From DASUAS01 sp963750045 (GTDB lineage Bacteria; Actinomycetota; Acidimicrobiia; IMCC26256; DASPTH01): a DNA stretch of 64,000 nt. The stretch spans positions 124,001-188,000 of the forward strand of contig CAVVPD010000005.1 of the NCBI GenBank assembly GCA_963750045.1. Reading direction: 5' to 3'. Both the position numbers and the translations under genes were made by a program. The stretch's first letter is position 1. Each line of letters begins with the position of its first letter. The notes under the pieces were generated by a model, which saw only the letters and a list, made by a program, of their open reading frames with translations, did no database searches and had not been told where the DNA came from. Below, one piece after another: positions 8,764-18,532 of this stretch.

Positions 8764-10053
8764 TCACTTCGCGGGTGGCCCCTTCGGGACGTCCCGGTAG
8801 GGCATGTTCTTGTCGTGGGTCATCTCGCGAGGCATCCCGAGCACCCGCTCGCTGATGTTGTTGCGGGCCATCTCGGTGGTGCCGCCCCCGATGCAGGCCG
8901 ACTGGCGCACGAGGTAGTTCAACCCGAGGCCGGATGTCGGGTCGCCCGGGCTCGTGGCCGCGATCCCCTGCCCGGCGATCTCCACCGAGATCGTGGAGCG
9001 TCGGACCGCGACCACACCGCTCATCAACCGCAAGATCGCGGCGGTGGTGTCGGGGAACACGCCGGTTGCCATGCCCTCGCCGACGTGCCGGACCAGCTCG
9101 GTTTGCGCACGCTGAAGCGTGTGGGCTTCGCCGAGCAGATCGCGCACCCTCGGGTTGTCGAGCTGTCCGGTCCGTTGGGCGAGGTCGAAGAGGGGATCGC
9201 CGGCGTCGGTCACCCCGCCCCGGTAGGGCGGGCCGCTCACGTAGGGCGAACCGCCGCCCACCGCGTTCCGCTCGTGGAACATCCAGCGGGTGCCGACCGT
9301 CCAACCCTGGTCGACCTCGCCGATGCGGTCGGTGTCGGGAACGCGGAGGTCGGTCATGAACTCCTGGCAGAACTCGCGCGTGCCGTCGATCATCTCGATG
9401 CGGTGCAACTCGAGACCGGGTTGGTGGATCTTGACGATGAAGACGCTCAGTCCGCGGTGCTTGGGGACGTCCCAGTTCGTGCGGAGCAGGCAGAGTCCGT
9501 AGTCGGAGTAGAAGGCGCCGCTGGTCCAGATCTTCGAACCGTTGACGACCCACTCGTCGCCGTCGCGCACCGCGGTGGTCAACGCGCCGGCGACGTCGGA
9601 GCCGCCGCTGGGCTCGGAGAGGAACTGCATCCAGATCTCCTCCCCACTGAGGATGGCGGGGAGGTGGCGCAGCTTCTGCGCCTCGGTCCCGAACTCCAGA
9701 AGCACGGCCGCGCACGGCGCGAAGGTCGGGATCTGGATGATCCCCACCGGGTAGACGTACCCCTCGGTCTCCTCGTTCCAGGCCTGTTGGTGGGCCGGGG
9801 TGAGCCCGAGCCCCCCGTACTCACGCGGGAAGCAGATCCCGGCGAAGCCACCGTCGTAGATCCGGCGCTGCAGCTCGCGCATGCGCGCGACGTGCGCGAT
9901 CTCCTCCTCCTCGGTCTCGCCCCGACGTCGCATCATCGGGTTCGGGCCCTTCTCCAGGTTCGTCGCGAGCCAGTCGCGCGCGCGTGCCCGGAACGACTCG
10001 ACGCTCTCCATCCCGTCGGTTCCGATGTCGAGCGTCCCTGTGGTGCCGCTCAC
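8764..10053 (-). CDS. Acyl-CoA dehydrogenase family protein, likely large subunit of a pair
   Basis: The protein has 429 residues. The middle domain shows FLSEPSGGSDVAGALTTAV and NGSKIWTSGAFYSDYGLCLL, which are the FAD- and acyl-CoA-binding signatures of the ACAD family. The C-terminus GGGTTEMARNNISERVLGMPRE is typical. The GTG at 10053 follows AAGGAGGACG and overlaps the stop of the upstream dehydrogenase by four bases. Two such adjacent genes of unequal size are typical of actinobacterial alpha2-beta2 dehydrogenases that act on bulky side-chain CoA esters (mycobacterial FadE pairs). Heteromer formation here is inference. Confidence 0.88.
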   Translation of the reverse strand: MSGTTGTLDIGTDGMESVESFRARARDWLATNLEKGPNPMMRRRGETEEEEIAHVARMRELQRRIYDGGFAGICFPREYGGLGLTPAHQQAWNEETEGYVYPVGIIQIPTFAPCAAVLLEFGTEAQKLRHLPAILSGEEIWMQFLSEPSGGSDVAGALTTAVRDGDEWVVNGSKIWTSGAFYSDYGLCLLRTNWDVPKHRGLSVFIVKIHQPGLELHRIEMIDGTREFCQEFMTDLRVPDTDRIGEVDQGWTVGTRWMFHERNAVGGGSPYVSGPPYRGGVTDAGDPLFDLAQRTGQLDNPRVRDLLGEAHTLQRAQTELVRHVGEGMATGVFPDTTAAILRLMSGVVAVRRSTISVEIAGQGIAATSPGDPTSGLGLNYLVRQSACIGGGTTEMARNNISERVLGMPREMTHDKNMPYRDVPKGPPAK

Positions 10054-11178
10054 GCCGCGTCCTCCTTCAGCGCGACGATGCGCTCACGATGCTCCGCCGG
10101 TGTTCCGTGCGTGGACCGGTTCACGGTGACCCGTCGCAAGAACAAGTGCAGGTCGAGCTCGTAGGTGACGCCGAGGCCACCATGGAGCTGCTGGCAGTCC
10201 TGGATCAGCTCAGGGAGGTACTGGCCGATGTACGCGGCCGCTACGCTCACCGTCTCGTCCGCGTCCGGGTCGTCGGCCTGTACGGCACGCGCCGCGGCCG
10301 TCGCCAACGCGTCGCTCGCGTCCAGCCACATCTTCATGTCGGCGAAGCGGTGCTTGATCTCCTGGTACGAGGCGAGCGGGCGCCCGAAGGAGTAGCGGTC
10401 GAAGGCCCACTCGACCGTGATGCCGAACACCGTGCGTGCGGCGCCCACCGACTCGGCGGTCTGGATCACGAGCGCGAGCCGGCGCTGGCGCTCCACGTCC
10501 TCGGCGGCGTGACCGGGCACGCCCACGGCGGCCGAGGCCGGAACCTGCACGTCGTCGAACTCGACGCGCGCGTACCGCTTGGTGAGGTCGAGGCTCTCGA
10601 GCGGAACGATCTTCACGCCGGTCGCGCCGGGGGAGACCAGGAGCTGAACCAATCCGTCGCCGATCGCTGCGGTGACGAGCAGGAGGCCGGCCTGCGCCGC
10701 CGCCTCCACGATCGCCTCCGCGCCCGAGACGACGAAGTGGTCGTCGGCCGCCGTGGCCCGTACGCCGGTACGCGTTCCGGCGCCGTCGGGAGAGCCGACC
10801 ACCCACGCGGGCACGAGCTCACCCGCGATGATCTGAGGGAGCACGTCCGCGCGCTGCTCTTCGCTCCCCGAGCGCGCGGATCGCGGCGGCCACGACGTTG
10901 GCTGGGACGAGCGGGCCGGGCGAAGCGTGCCGGCCGAACTCCTCGGCGACGAGCGTGAGGTCGATCACCCCGTTGCCGCTGATGCTGCCGCCGCCGAGCG
11001 CTTCGGGGACCAGCAGTGACGTCCAGCCCAGGTCGGCGCCCTGGCGCCAGTAGTCACGGTCGAAACCCGTGTCGGAGTGGTGGAGCGACCGGACCGTCGC
11101 GATCGGGCACTCCGTCTCCAGGTATCTCCGCGTCGTATCGCGGAAGAACTGTTGGTCCTCGGTGAGGGAGACCTCCAT
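10050..11178 (-). CDS. Acyl-CoA dehydrogenase family protein, likely small subunit; single-base frameshift
   Basis: The protein would have about 375 residues. The N-terminal helical domain (MEVSLTEDQQFFRDTTRRYL... to AAIRALG) is read in one frame, and the rest (SEEQRADVLPQIIAGEL... to the C-terminus) in another. The frames join if one C is removed from the CCCC run at 10866-10869. Both parts are well conserved, so a sequencing error is more likely than a pseudogene. The ATG at 11178 follows ATCGGAGGTGTC. The stop overlaps the next dehydrogenase by four bases. With the CoA transferase upstream it forms one acyl-CoA operon. Confidence 0.82.
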
Positions 11179-11280
11179 GACACCTCCGATGTCGGGAAGG
11201 CCTCGATCCTGTCCGAGCGGCACCGCGAGCGCAATCTGGCGTGAGACCCACGAAACCCGAGTCACCACGATGGCGACGCG

Positions 11281-13648
11281 TCAACCGACGAACACCGCAC
11301 CTCGCGCCTCGAGGTCGGCGATCTCGGCGTCATCGAGGCCCAACCAGTCTCCGAGGACCTCGGCAGTGTGCTGGCCGAGACGAGGACCACCGCGTCGCAC
11401 GGAGCCGGGGGTGGCGCTCATGCGGTAGGGCGATTGCGCGTGCTCGACGACACCCAGATCGGGTTGGTGGATCTCGACGACGAGCCCCCGTGTCCGCAGC
11501 GCGGGGTCACGTGCGACGTCTTCGCCGTCTTGCACGGCTCCGGCGGCGAGCCCGCGGGCCTGGAGCAGGAGGGCCACTGTATGGGGAGTGCGGACGGACG
11601 CCCATGCGGCGAGCTCGGCCTCGAGCTCGGCGCGGGCCGCGTCGGCCGCGTCGTGGGTGTCGACGACGAGGTCGTCGCGGTCGAGGACCCGGCAGAGGAT
11701 CGACCAGTCCGTGAGGTCGTCGAGCTCGATCGCTACCCACCGGTCGTCTCCGGCGCAGCGGAACGCGCCGGACAGCAGCGACCCCGCAACGTCGTTCCCC
11801 CGCGGCCCGACATCACGACCGTCGACGAGGGGTGCGAGCATGATCGGCGCCATCGTCGCGGCCGCCGTCTCGATCTGCGCAGCGTCGACCCACACCCCGT
11901 CGCCGCGCCGCGCGGCGTGCGCGAGCCCGGCGAGGATGCCCACCACGCCGTGGGCCGAGCAGAGGTAGTCGGTCAGCGTTCCGTGAGTGTGCCCCCACAC
12001 GTGCGAGAGGCCGGTGAACGCCGAGATGTTCGTGGCGTACGCGCGGTAGAGGGCACGCGGACCGGTGCGGCCGTAGCCGGACAGGGACAGCATCACGAGT
12101 TCGGGGTTGACCTCGCGGAGGTCGTCGAAGCTGCAGCCCCACTTCGCCATCTCGTACGCCGACCCGAAGTTCTCGATCACGACGTGCGACACCCGGACCA
12201 GGCGTCGGAAGAGCTCACGGCCTGCTTCGGTGTGCATCTCCAACGAGAGGCTCCGGGTGCTGTGGGACAGGCCGCCGTACAAGAGCGTGTTGGTGACACC
12301 GGATGGCTCCGCGACCACCCGGCCGTACGAATAGGCGCCGGTGCGCAGCACTTCGGGGCGCGCAATCGGTTCGATCTTCACCACGTCGGCACCGAGCTCG
12401 GCGAGCGGCCGGGCCGACGTGTTGCCGGCGACGAACGCGCCGAAGCTCAGGACCCGCACACCGCTCAACGGGCGGGCGAAGTCGGCGGCGGCCACCCGCT
12501 CGCCGCTCCAGCCGTGGGTGACGTCTCCACCCAGCCGGGGCGCGGGCCGATCGCAACGGAACATGGAGACCGACGAAGCCACCGGCCGGCCGGGAAGCCG
12601 GATCGGACCGTGCTCCGGGTCGTCGACGGTCACGAAGAACTCGCGCGCGGCAAGCTGTGGGTCCTCGACGAACTGCGCGGGGGTGTTCGAGGTCGCGCAC
12701 GGGAGGCCCGCCGCTTGGCCCCGCTCGACCAGAGGTTCTCGCGCCTCGTTCGCGAGCAGGGGCGCGATGGTGTCGATCAGGCCGTCGAAGATGTCGCGAC
12801 GCACCGAACGCGTCGGCAAGCGCGGGCGCGCGGAGCTCTTCCGGTTGGCCGAGCATCTCGAGGAAGGCGTCCCAATGCGAGGCCTGGTGCGCGGCCACGT
12901 CGATCAGCCCGTCGGCACACTGCCACGTGCCCGTGGGTGGATAGCCGACGCCGACGAGCCGACCGCCGACGGCCTTGCCGTTCACGTGGTAGGTCTCGAA
13001 ATGGAAGTCCTTCGCGCAGAGCACGTCGTGAACCGAGAGGTCGATGAGCTGTCCGCCGACGTCCGCGCGCGAGCAATGCGGCGAGGACGCAGATGGTTGC
13101 GTGCGCGCCGGCCTCGTCCCAGCTGATCCTTCCCGGAACCGTCACCGGCGGTCCCTCGGGCGGGCCGGCCCGGTGCATGTCACCGCTCATCGCGTGCGAC
13201 ACGAACGGTGAAGCGCGCCAGTGGCGGTACGGCCCGGTGAGGCCGAACGGGGTGATCGCACACACGATCGTCTCGTCGGCGATCCACGAGAATGCTCCGG
13301 CTGCCGGGTCGTAGCCTGCGAGTGGGCGCCGCGGCGACGGTGACACGAGAACGACGTCGGCGTCGCGCGCGAGCTCGGTCAGCTCGGGGAGTGCCGCGTC
13401 CGCAGCGGCGTCGACGACGAGGCTCCGCTGACCACCGTGGTAGTAGCTGAAGAGCACACCCGGGTGCGTGCCTTCGCTCTCCGTCGGTGCCCGACGGAGA
13501 GGGTCCCCCCGGGTGGCTCGACGAGGAGGACCTCGGCCCCGAGACCGGTGAGCAATCGGCTCGTGTAGGCGCCGATGGGCCCGGACACGTCGAGCACCCG
13601 AATGCCGGCGAGCGGCTGCTGGGGTGTCGAGCCGATCGCGTCGGTCAC
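11281..13648 (-). CDS. Tandem CaiB/BaiF CoA transferase, broken by three frameshifts
   Basis: Four overlapping reading frames join into one protein of about 789 residues with two class III CoA-transferase domains, the same design as 3056-5506. The breaks are a missing C in the C6 run at 13505-13510, an indel near 13050 and an indel near 12803. Domain one starts IRVLDVSGPIGAYTSRLLT; domain two starts VRVLSFGAFVAGNTSARPLA. In domain one the expected catalytic Asp is present (LIDLSVHDVL); in domain two Glu takes its place. The start is the GTG at 13648. Sequencing error or true decay could explain the breaks; conserved protein sequence on both sides favours error. Confidence 0.78.
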
Positions 13649-13671
13649 CGGCCGAACGCTACTCGTGTCCG

Positions 13672-14529
13672 TCAGATCTCGACGCCGCCGGCGGAGCCCG
13701 AGCCCCCGGTCGTTCCCGGCCCCATCGGCGGACCCGAAGGCGCGGTCCCGCCCGCGCCGCCGCTCGTCACGCCCTCGCGGATCGCGGTGGCGGCGATGGT
13801 GCCGTTGTCGGTCGTCCCCAGCACCATGACGCGGTCACCGACGCGGAGATCGCTCAGCTGGGCCGGACGGACCATCGACACCCTCGTGTCGCTCGTGGTC
13901 GTCACGGTGATCGTCGTGCCGTCATTCGTGGTGCCGACATTGGTGGCGATGGTCAGCGTCGAGTCGCGGACGGACTCGACGACGCCGCGGGTCGGCGCGG
14001 TGGACGATGCCGAAGACGCGGACCACGCGGCGGGCTCCTGCTCACCGGTGTCCACGATCCGTTCGGCCGCAACCGCCGCGCCGGAGGTTACGCCGACCAC
14101 GGTGACGTGGTCGCCCGCCTTGATGGCGTCGACGGTGCCGGCCTTCGCGCTGGAGACGGTGGTCTCGTCCGACGTGGTGACCATCACCGCGCTTCCGGTC
14201 CTGGCGTCGAGGGTGAGACCCGACTCGGTGATGTTCGTGATCGCGCCGAACGAAACGCCCCGCCCGGGTGCGCCGAACTGATCGCCGGGTGCTCCGCGTT
14301 GGCCGCCGGGCGCCGCGGCGCCACTCGCGGCTCCGTTGATGCCCCCTGTGGCCGTCGTCGTGGCCGTGCCGGCGTCGTGCGACTGCACGGCCTGGAGCCC
14401 GAAGACGGCGATGCTGGCGACCGCGAGCGCACCCGCGCCCGCTGCGATCCACGTGCGAGTCGGGCGCGCACGCATCTCGTCGTGCGCCGGTGCGTTCGTG
14501 TCGTCGTCGTGGGCGTCGCCGGTGTCCAT
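13672..14529 (-). CDS. DUF5666 domain protein, membrane-anchored
   Basis: The protein has 285 residues. A short cytoplasmic N-terminus is followed by one membrane segment (about residues 28-45, IAAGAGALAVASIAVFGL). Outside lie two DUF5666-type beta repeats of the form T-x-V-x-x-x-K-A-G-D-H-V-T-V-V-G and R-V-G-D-R-V-M-V-L-G, joined and ended by Gly/Ser/Ala-rich stretches. The family has no known activity. The gene sits directly downstream of a response-regulator gene on the same strand and has its own inverted repeat upstream, so it is a likely target of that system. Confidence 0.8.
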   Translation of the reverse strand: MDTGDAHDDDTNAPAHDEMRARPTRTWIAAGAGALAVASIAVFGLQAVQSHDAGTATTTATGGINGAASGAAAPGGQRGAPGDQFGAPGRGVSFGAITNITESGLTLDARTGSAVMVTTSDETTVSSAKAGTVDAIKAGDHVTVVGVTSGAAVAAERIVDTGEQEPAAWSASSASSTAPTRGVVESVRDSTLTIATNVGTTNDGTTITVTTTSDTRVSMVRPAQLSDLRVGDRVMVLGTTDNGTIAATAIREGVTSGGAGGTAPSGPPMGPGTTGGSGSAGGVEI

Positions 14530-14612
14530 GTCGTCACATCCTCGTGTGCTCCCCGGGGGGGCGGGATCTCGGTCGGTACGGCACGAGCGTCGTCCGCGTG
14601 CCTCAGCGTTTC

Positions 14613-14631
14613 CTTGGGATGTGCTCCCAAG
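14613..14631. promoter_or_regulatory. Inverted repeat upstream of the DUF5666 gene, possible response-regulator box
   Basis: The arms CTTGGGA and TCCCAAG are perfect complements around TGTGC, 84-102 bases before the DUF5666 start. The 8-mer ATCCCAAG, read in gene direction, recurs upstream of the YHYH gene at 18057-18064. Both genes flank the two-component system, so binding by its OmpR-type regulator is a reasonable guess. Confidence 0.4.
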
Positions 14632-14686
14632 CCCCGCCGATTTCGAGTCGGGGCCCCGAACGTCTCGGGCCCGGGCCCGGGAGTGC

Positions 14687-15427
14687 TCAGGGGGCGTCGG
14701 AAGCCCCGGGCTGGGGCCCGGGTGGCAGGCGCAAGCTGTACCCGACGCCTCGCACGGTCTGGATCAGCGGCGGTTCGACGATGTCGACCTTGTGGCGCAG
14801 GTAGCTGATGTAGGTCTCGAGCACGCTCGCGTTCGCGGCGAAGCCGTAGTCCCAGACGTGCTCCAGGATCTGGTCGCGCGTGAGCACCTTGCGGGCGTTC
14901 GCGAGGAGGTAGTGCAGGAGCCGGTACTCGGTGGGCGTCAGCGTCACCAGCTGGCCGCGCCGCCAGACCTCGCGCGTGTCCTCGTCGAGCTCCAGGTCTG
15001 CGTACCGGATGCGGGGGCTCGAACGGCTGCCCGCAGGAAGCGATCGGCGCAGCACGGCCCGCACGCGTTCGATGAGCTCCTCGATGCTGAACGGCTTCGT
15101 GACGTAGTCGTCGCTCCCGAGGCGTAGACCCTCCACCTTGTCGCGCGTGGTGTCCCGCGCGGTGAGGAAGATGATGGGCAGATGGGCGCCGGCCCCCTCC
15201 GCCTGGCGCAGGCGCCGGGCGACCTCGAAGCCTTCGAGATCGGGGAGCATCACGTCGAGGACCACGAGGTCCGGGCGCTGCCGTGCGATCACGTCGAGTG
15301 CCTCCCTGCCCGACGCCGCGCGCTCGACCGTGAAGCCGTTGAAGCCGAGCCCCATCGCGAGCATCTCGGTGATGTGGTCCTCGTCGTCGACGACGAGCAC
15401 CCGGGGCTGGTCGACGTCCGGCGGCAC
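14687..15427 (-). CDS. OmpR/PhoB-family response regulator
   Basis: The protein has 246 residues from the GTG at 15427. The receiver domain (residues 9-122) has the acidic pair D14-D15, the phosphoacceptor Asp58 (LVVLDVMLPD), Thr89 (FLTARD) and Lys111 (YVTKPFS). The C-terminal winged helix has VTLTPTEYRLLHYLLANA and ends with VRGVGYSLR, the recognition-wing signature of OmpR types. The frame is open upstream to 15583, but those residues are not receiver-like. It is divergent from the histidine kinase gene at 15634, an unusual arrangement since such pairs are mostly co-oriented. Confidence 0.9.
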   Translation of the reverse strand: MPPDVDQPRVLVVDDEDHITEMLAMGLGFNGFTVERAASGREALDVIARQRPDLVVLDVMLPDLEGFEVARRLRQAEGAGAHLPIIFLTARDTTRDKVEGLRLGSDDYVTKPFSIEELIERVRAVLRRSLPAGSRSSPRIRYADLELDEDTREVWRRGQLVTLTPTEYRLLHYLLANARKVLTRDQILEHVWDYGFAANASVLETYISYLRHKVDIVEPPLIQTVRGVGYSLRLPPGPQPGASDAP

Positions 15428-15633
15428 GGCACCACGGTACGCGCACGAGGAGTGGGAAGCCGCGACCGGTCCGAGCGCCGCGTTCCGTGGTCGGAGCGAA
15501 CTCCCAGACACGGCGGAGCGTGCGCTGAACCCGGCCGCCGACCATCGATCGGACGCGTGCGAAGATGGCGCGTGATCGATCACCGGCCCGGCCGAGACCG
15601 CGCCGATCCTCGAACCGACCCGTACGACCGCTG

Positions 15634-17064
15634 ATGACCCTCCGCCTCCGCCTCGTCGTCGCCCTCACGTCGCTCGTGGCGGTCGGGCTCGCGGTGTTCG
15701 GCGCGGTCACCTACGCCCTGTACGCGCAGTCCGAGTACCAACGCCTCGACGACCAGCTCCGCGGCACCGCGCCGGCGCTGACGCAGGAGTTGCTCGCCTC
15801 GGCCGGGCTCGAGCCCATCAAGGGGGCGGGCGGGCCCAACGGCGAGCGCCGATCGAACCCGCCCGCCGCGGTGCCCCCGGACACCTACGGCGAGCTGCGG
15901 GCACTCGATGGTGAGATCCTCGCCACGGTCTCGGTCTCGGGTACGTCGGCGGCACCGCAGCTCCCCGCGGATCTGATCGCCACCACGGGTGGTCGCTTCT
16001 TCACCACCGGCCCGAGCAGCGGCGACGGCGACTGGCGCGTGTTCGTCCGACGTCTCGCGCAACGATCGGGCGACTCCGTCGTGGTTGCCGCCCCGACCGC
16101 CGACGTCGCGGCGTCGCTCCACCACCTGGTCGTGATCGAGGTGGTGGCAGCGCTCGGGCTCCTCGCCCTGCTCGGCGCCGGCGCCTGGTTGATCCTGCGT
16201 CGCGGGCTCCGCCCGCTGGAGCAGATGGCCGCCCGGGCACGTTCCATCAGCGCCGGTGACCTGTCGGAGCGGGTTGCTCCGGCCGACGAACGTACCGAGG
16301 TCGGCCAGCTCGGGCTCGCTCTCAACCTCATGCTCGACCAGATCGAGGTCGCGTTCCACGAGCGGGATGCGACCGAGCGGCGACTGCGCCGGTTTCTCTC
16401 CGACGCGTCGCACGAGCTGCGCACGCCCTTGACGTCGATCCAGGGGTTCGCCGAGTTGGCCCGCCTCGACGGCAGCCGTGATCAGGTCGACGTCGGCCTC
16501 GTGTTGGGGCGCATCGAGTCGGAAGCCAAGCGAATGGGGACGCTCGTCGAAGACCTGCTCATGCTCGCCCGGCTCGACGAGACCCGTTCGGTGCAGCGCG
16601 ATCTCGTCGACCTGTCGGTGCTCGCCGCCGACGCGTGCAGCGACGCGGCGGCGGTGGATCCCGACCGGGCGATCACGCTCGACGCGCCCGCACCCGCGGT
16701 CGTGCGCGGCGACGAGGGCCACCTCCGCCAGGCGATCGCGAACCTCGTGACCAACGCGCTCAAGCACACCGCGGCGGGATCCCCGATCGAGGTCGCGGTC
16801 CGGGTGGAAGGCGACCTCGCCCTGTTGGCGGTGCGCGACCACGGGCCGGGGCTCGACCCACAGGCGCTCGAGCACGTCTTCGACCGGTTCTGGCAGGCGG
16901 ACGAGGCCCGCGCCGGCATCGGTGCCGGCCTCGGGCTGGCCATCGTCGCGGGGATCGCCGAGGAGCACGGGGGCGCGGCCCGCGCCGAGAACGTCGGCGA
17001 CGGCGGTGCGCGGTTCACGCTTCGGCTGCCGCGCGACCACCCGGTCGCCACTGGGCCCGCGTGA
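15634..17064 (+). CDS. Sensor histidine kinase (HAMP-HisKA-HATPase)
   Basis: The protein has 476 residues. An N-terminal membrane helix (about 5-28), an extracellular loop of about 140 residues and a second helix (about 170-190) are followed by a HAMP domain (RRGLRPLEQMAARARSISAG). The H-box SDASHELRTPLTSIQG places the phosphorylated His at about residue 260. ATP-lid motifs are NLVTNALKH (N), DHGPGLDP (G1) and GAGLGLAIVAGIAEEHGG (G2). It is the evident partner of the divergent regulator. The ATG at 15634 begins the first hydrophobic segment. The signal is unknown. Confidence 0.9.
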   Translation: MTLRLRLVVALTSLVAVGLAVFGAVTYALYAQSEYQRLDDQLRGTAPALTQELLASAGLEPIKGAGGPNGERRSNPPAAVPPDTYGELRALDGEILATVSVSGTSAAPQLPADLIATTGGRFFTTGPSSGDGDWRVFVRRLAQRSGDSVVVAAPTADVAASLHHLVVIEVVAALGLLALLGAGAWLILRRGLRPLEQMAARARSISAGDLSERVAPADERTEVGQLGLALNLMLDQIEVAFHERDATERRLRRFLSDASHELRTPLTSIQGFAELARLDGSRDQVDVGLVLGRIESEAKRMGTLVEDLLMLARLDETRSVQRDLVDLSVLAADACSDAAAVDPDRAITLDAPAPAVVRGDEGHLRQAIANLVTNALKHTAAGSPIEVAVRVEGDLALLAVRDHGPGLDPQALEHVFDRFWQADEARAGIGAGLGLAIVAGIAEEHGGAARAENVGDGGARFTLRLPRDHPVATGPA

Positions 17065-17066
17065 CG

Positions 17067-18012
17067 TTAACGGCGGCCGCTCAGGCGCCCCGGTCGGAAC
17101 GAGTCGTTCACGGTGCCCCGGATCCAGCGGGGGACGAACGGCCACTCACGCGTGACGAAGTACGCGTAGGTGCCCTCGGGATACTCGGGGGTGACGCAGG
17201 TCCGGCCGTTGCACTGGTCCAGGTCGCCTGCCCCTTCGACGTACTCGTAGTCCTGCACCCAGGTGCCGTCGTAGGTGCCCCCCGGGCTGCTCGCGGGACG
17301 AGCCCCAGACTTGAGCCGCCAGCTGCTGCGGAGCTCGGCCACGGCGCTCTCGGCGTTCTCGGCCTGCCGGTAGCCGTACCGCGCGTAGATGGGGAATCCG
17401 TCCGCGGCCCAGCCGAGGTGCACCCCGTGCTCGGTGCCGTCCATCGCGGCGACGATGTCCCACTGCTCCGGATACTGGTGGTAGTGGTACACGCCGCCGG
17501 GCTGCACGTGCGCGCCGTATACGTCGAGCGGGGCCTTCTGAGCGTCTTGGAGCCAGCCCGAGCTCCGGTCGCCGTTCCAGAAGCCGGCGGTCGCCGGGTC
17601 GTAAGGAACGCCCTCGATCGAGACGCCGAACTTCTGCCCGGTGAGCACCTCGGTCAGCGACGTGGCGGCCTGCGGCCGGAGCGGAACGCGCCACTCGTAG
17701 CTCTGCTCGTTGACTCCGAACCGGTAGGTGAAGTCGGGGTCCAGCGGGTGGACGGGGATCCCGTTCGCTGTGGATCACCCGCTCGGAGCCCTCGGTCGTG
17801 ATCGTGACGGAGTTGCTCAATCCGGTGTCGGCCGGATTGCCGCTGCCCGCCGGGTTCGTCGACGCGGATCCCGCACTCGTCGCCGACGAGCCCCGGTCGA
17901 GGGTGGCGAGACCGACGCCGGCGACTGCGATGGTCGCGCCCGAGGCGCCGAGCACCCCCAGAAACGCCCGCCGGCTCAGATCGTGGTCCTGGAATTTGCG
18001 TCGTGAGGTCAT
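17067..18012 (-). CDS. Tat-exported YHYH-domain protein; single-base frameshift
   Basis: The protein would have about 314 residues. The N-terminus has a twin-arginine signal (DLSRRAFLGVLGASGATIAVAG). The name-giving motif appears as GGVYHYHQYPEQWD, followed by HLGWAADGFPIYARYGY, both typical of the YHYH family found with copper-related and extracellular redox proteins; the function is not established. Two frames join if the C at 17766 is removed, giving IHSNGIPVHPLDPDFTYRF. The gene converges on the histidine kinase gene with two bases between stops. A TCCCA-type repeat lies upstream. Confidence 0.8.
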
Positions 18013-18056
18013 GCCGCGAGCGTGCCTGCGACGTGTCCGCGACCGCTCCGACGATG

Positions 18057-18075
18057 CTTGGGATCTCCTGGGAAT
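18057..18075. promoter_or_regulatory. TGGGA direct repeat upstream of the YHYH gene
   Basis: Two TGGGA units (in CTTGGGAT at 18057-18064 and CTGGGAAT at 18068-18075) repeat with a ten-base period, about 45-65 bases before the YHYH start. OmpR-type regulators usually bind direct repeats about one helical turn apart. The ATCCCAAG unit also occurs in the inverted repeat upstream of the DUF5666 gene. Confidence 0.35.
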
Positions 18076-18112
18076 GCGTCGGGCCTGAACGCGCCGCCCC
18101 GGGCCTCGCGTT

Positions 18113-18532
18113 TCAGGAGATCGCGGCTCGGGACGTTCGCGCGGCGCGGCGGACTGCGCCGATCACGTCGTCGTTGGAGGCCCCCGGGCCGAGCACCTCG
18201 GCGACGCCCTCCTCGAGCAGGTACGGAACGTCGCGCTCGGGCACGATGCCGCCGACGACGACCGTGGTGTGCAGTCCCTGCGCGCGCAGCGCTTTGACGA
18301 CGAGCGGCGCGAGGGTCCGGTGGGCGCCGTTGTGCATCGACAGCCCGACCACGTCGGCGTCTTCCTGGAGCGCGACCGCGGCGATCGTCTCCGGTGTTTG
18401 ACGCAGACCGACGTAGATGACTTCCATGCCGGCGTCGCGCAGGACGCGGGCGACCACGCGCGCTCCACGGTCGTGACCGTCGAACCCGACCTTCCCGACC
18501 AGGACCCGTTCGATCGTGGGCTGTGCGGTCAC
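18113..18532 (-). CDS. Cobalamin-binding small subunit of acyl-CoA mutase
   Basis: The protein has 139 residues and is a stand-alone B12-binding domain. The base-off cobalamin motif D-x-H-x-x-G is present as Asp18-Gly-His20-Asp-Arg-Gly23; His20 would coordinate cobalt. The segments VGLSMHNGAH and VVVGGIVPERD complete the domain, and the length is usual for separate mutase small subunits. The GTG start overlaps the large-subunit stop by four bases, so the subunits are made together. Confidence 0.92.
   Translation of the reverse strand: MTAQPTIERVLVGKVGFDGHDRGARVVARVLRDAGMEVIYVGLRQTPETIAAVALQEDADVVGLSMHNGAHRTLAPLVVKALRAQGLHTTVVVGGIVPERDVPYLLEEGVAEVLGPGASNDDVIGAVRRAARTSRAAIS

Noticed and set aside
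14687..15427. Response regulator as the controller of the DosR-like boxes
   Set aside because: Its C-terminal domain is an OmpR winged helix, not a NarL/LuxR helix-turn-helix, so it is unlikely to bind such boxes.
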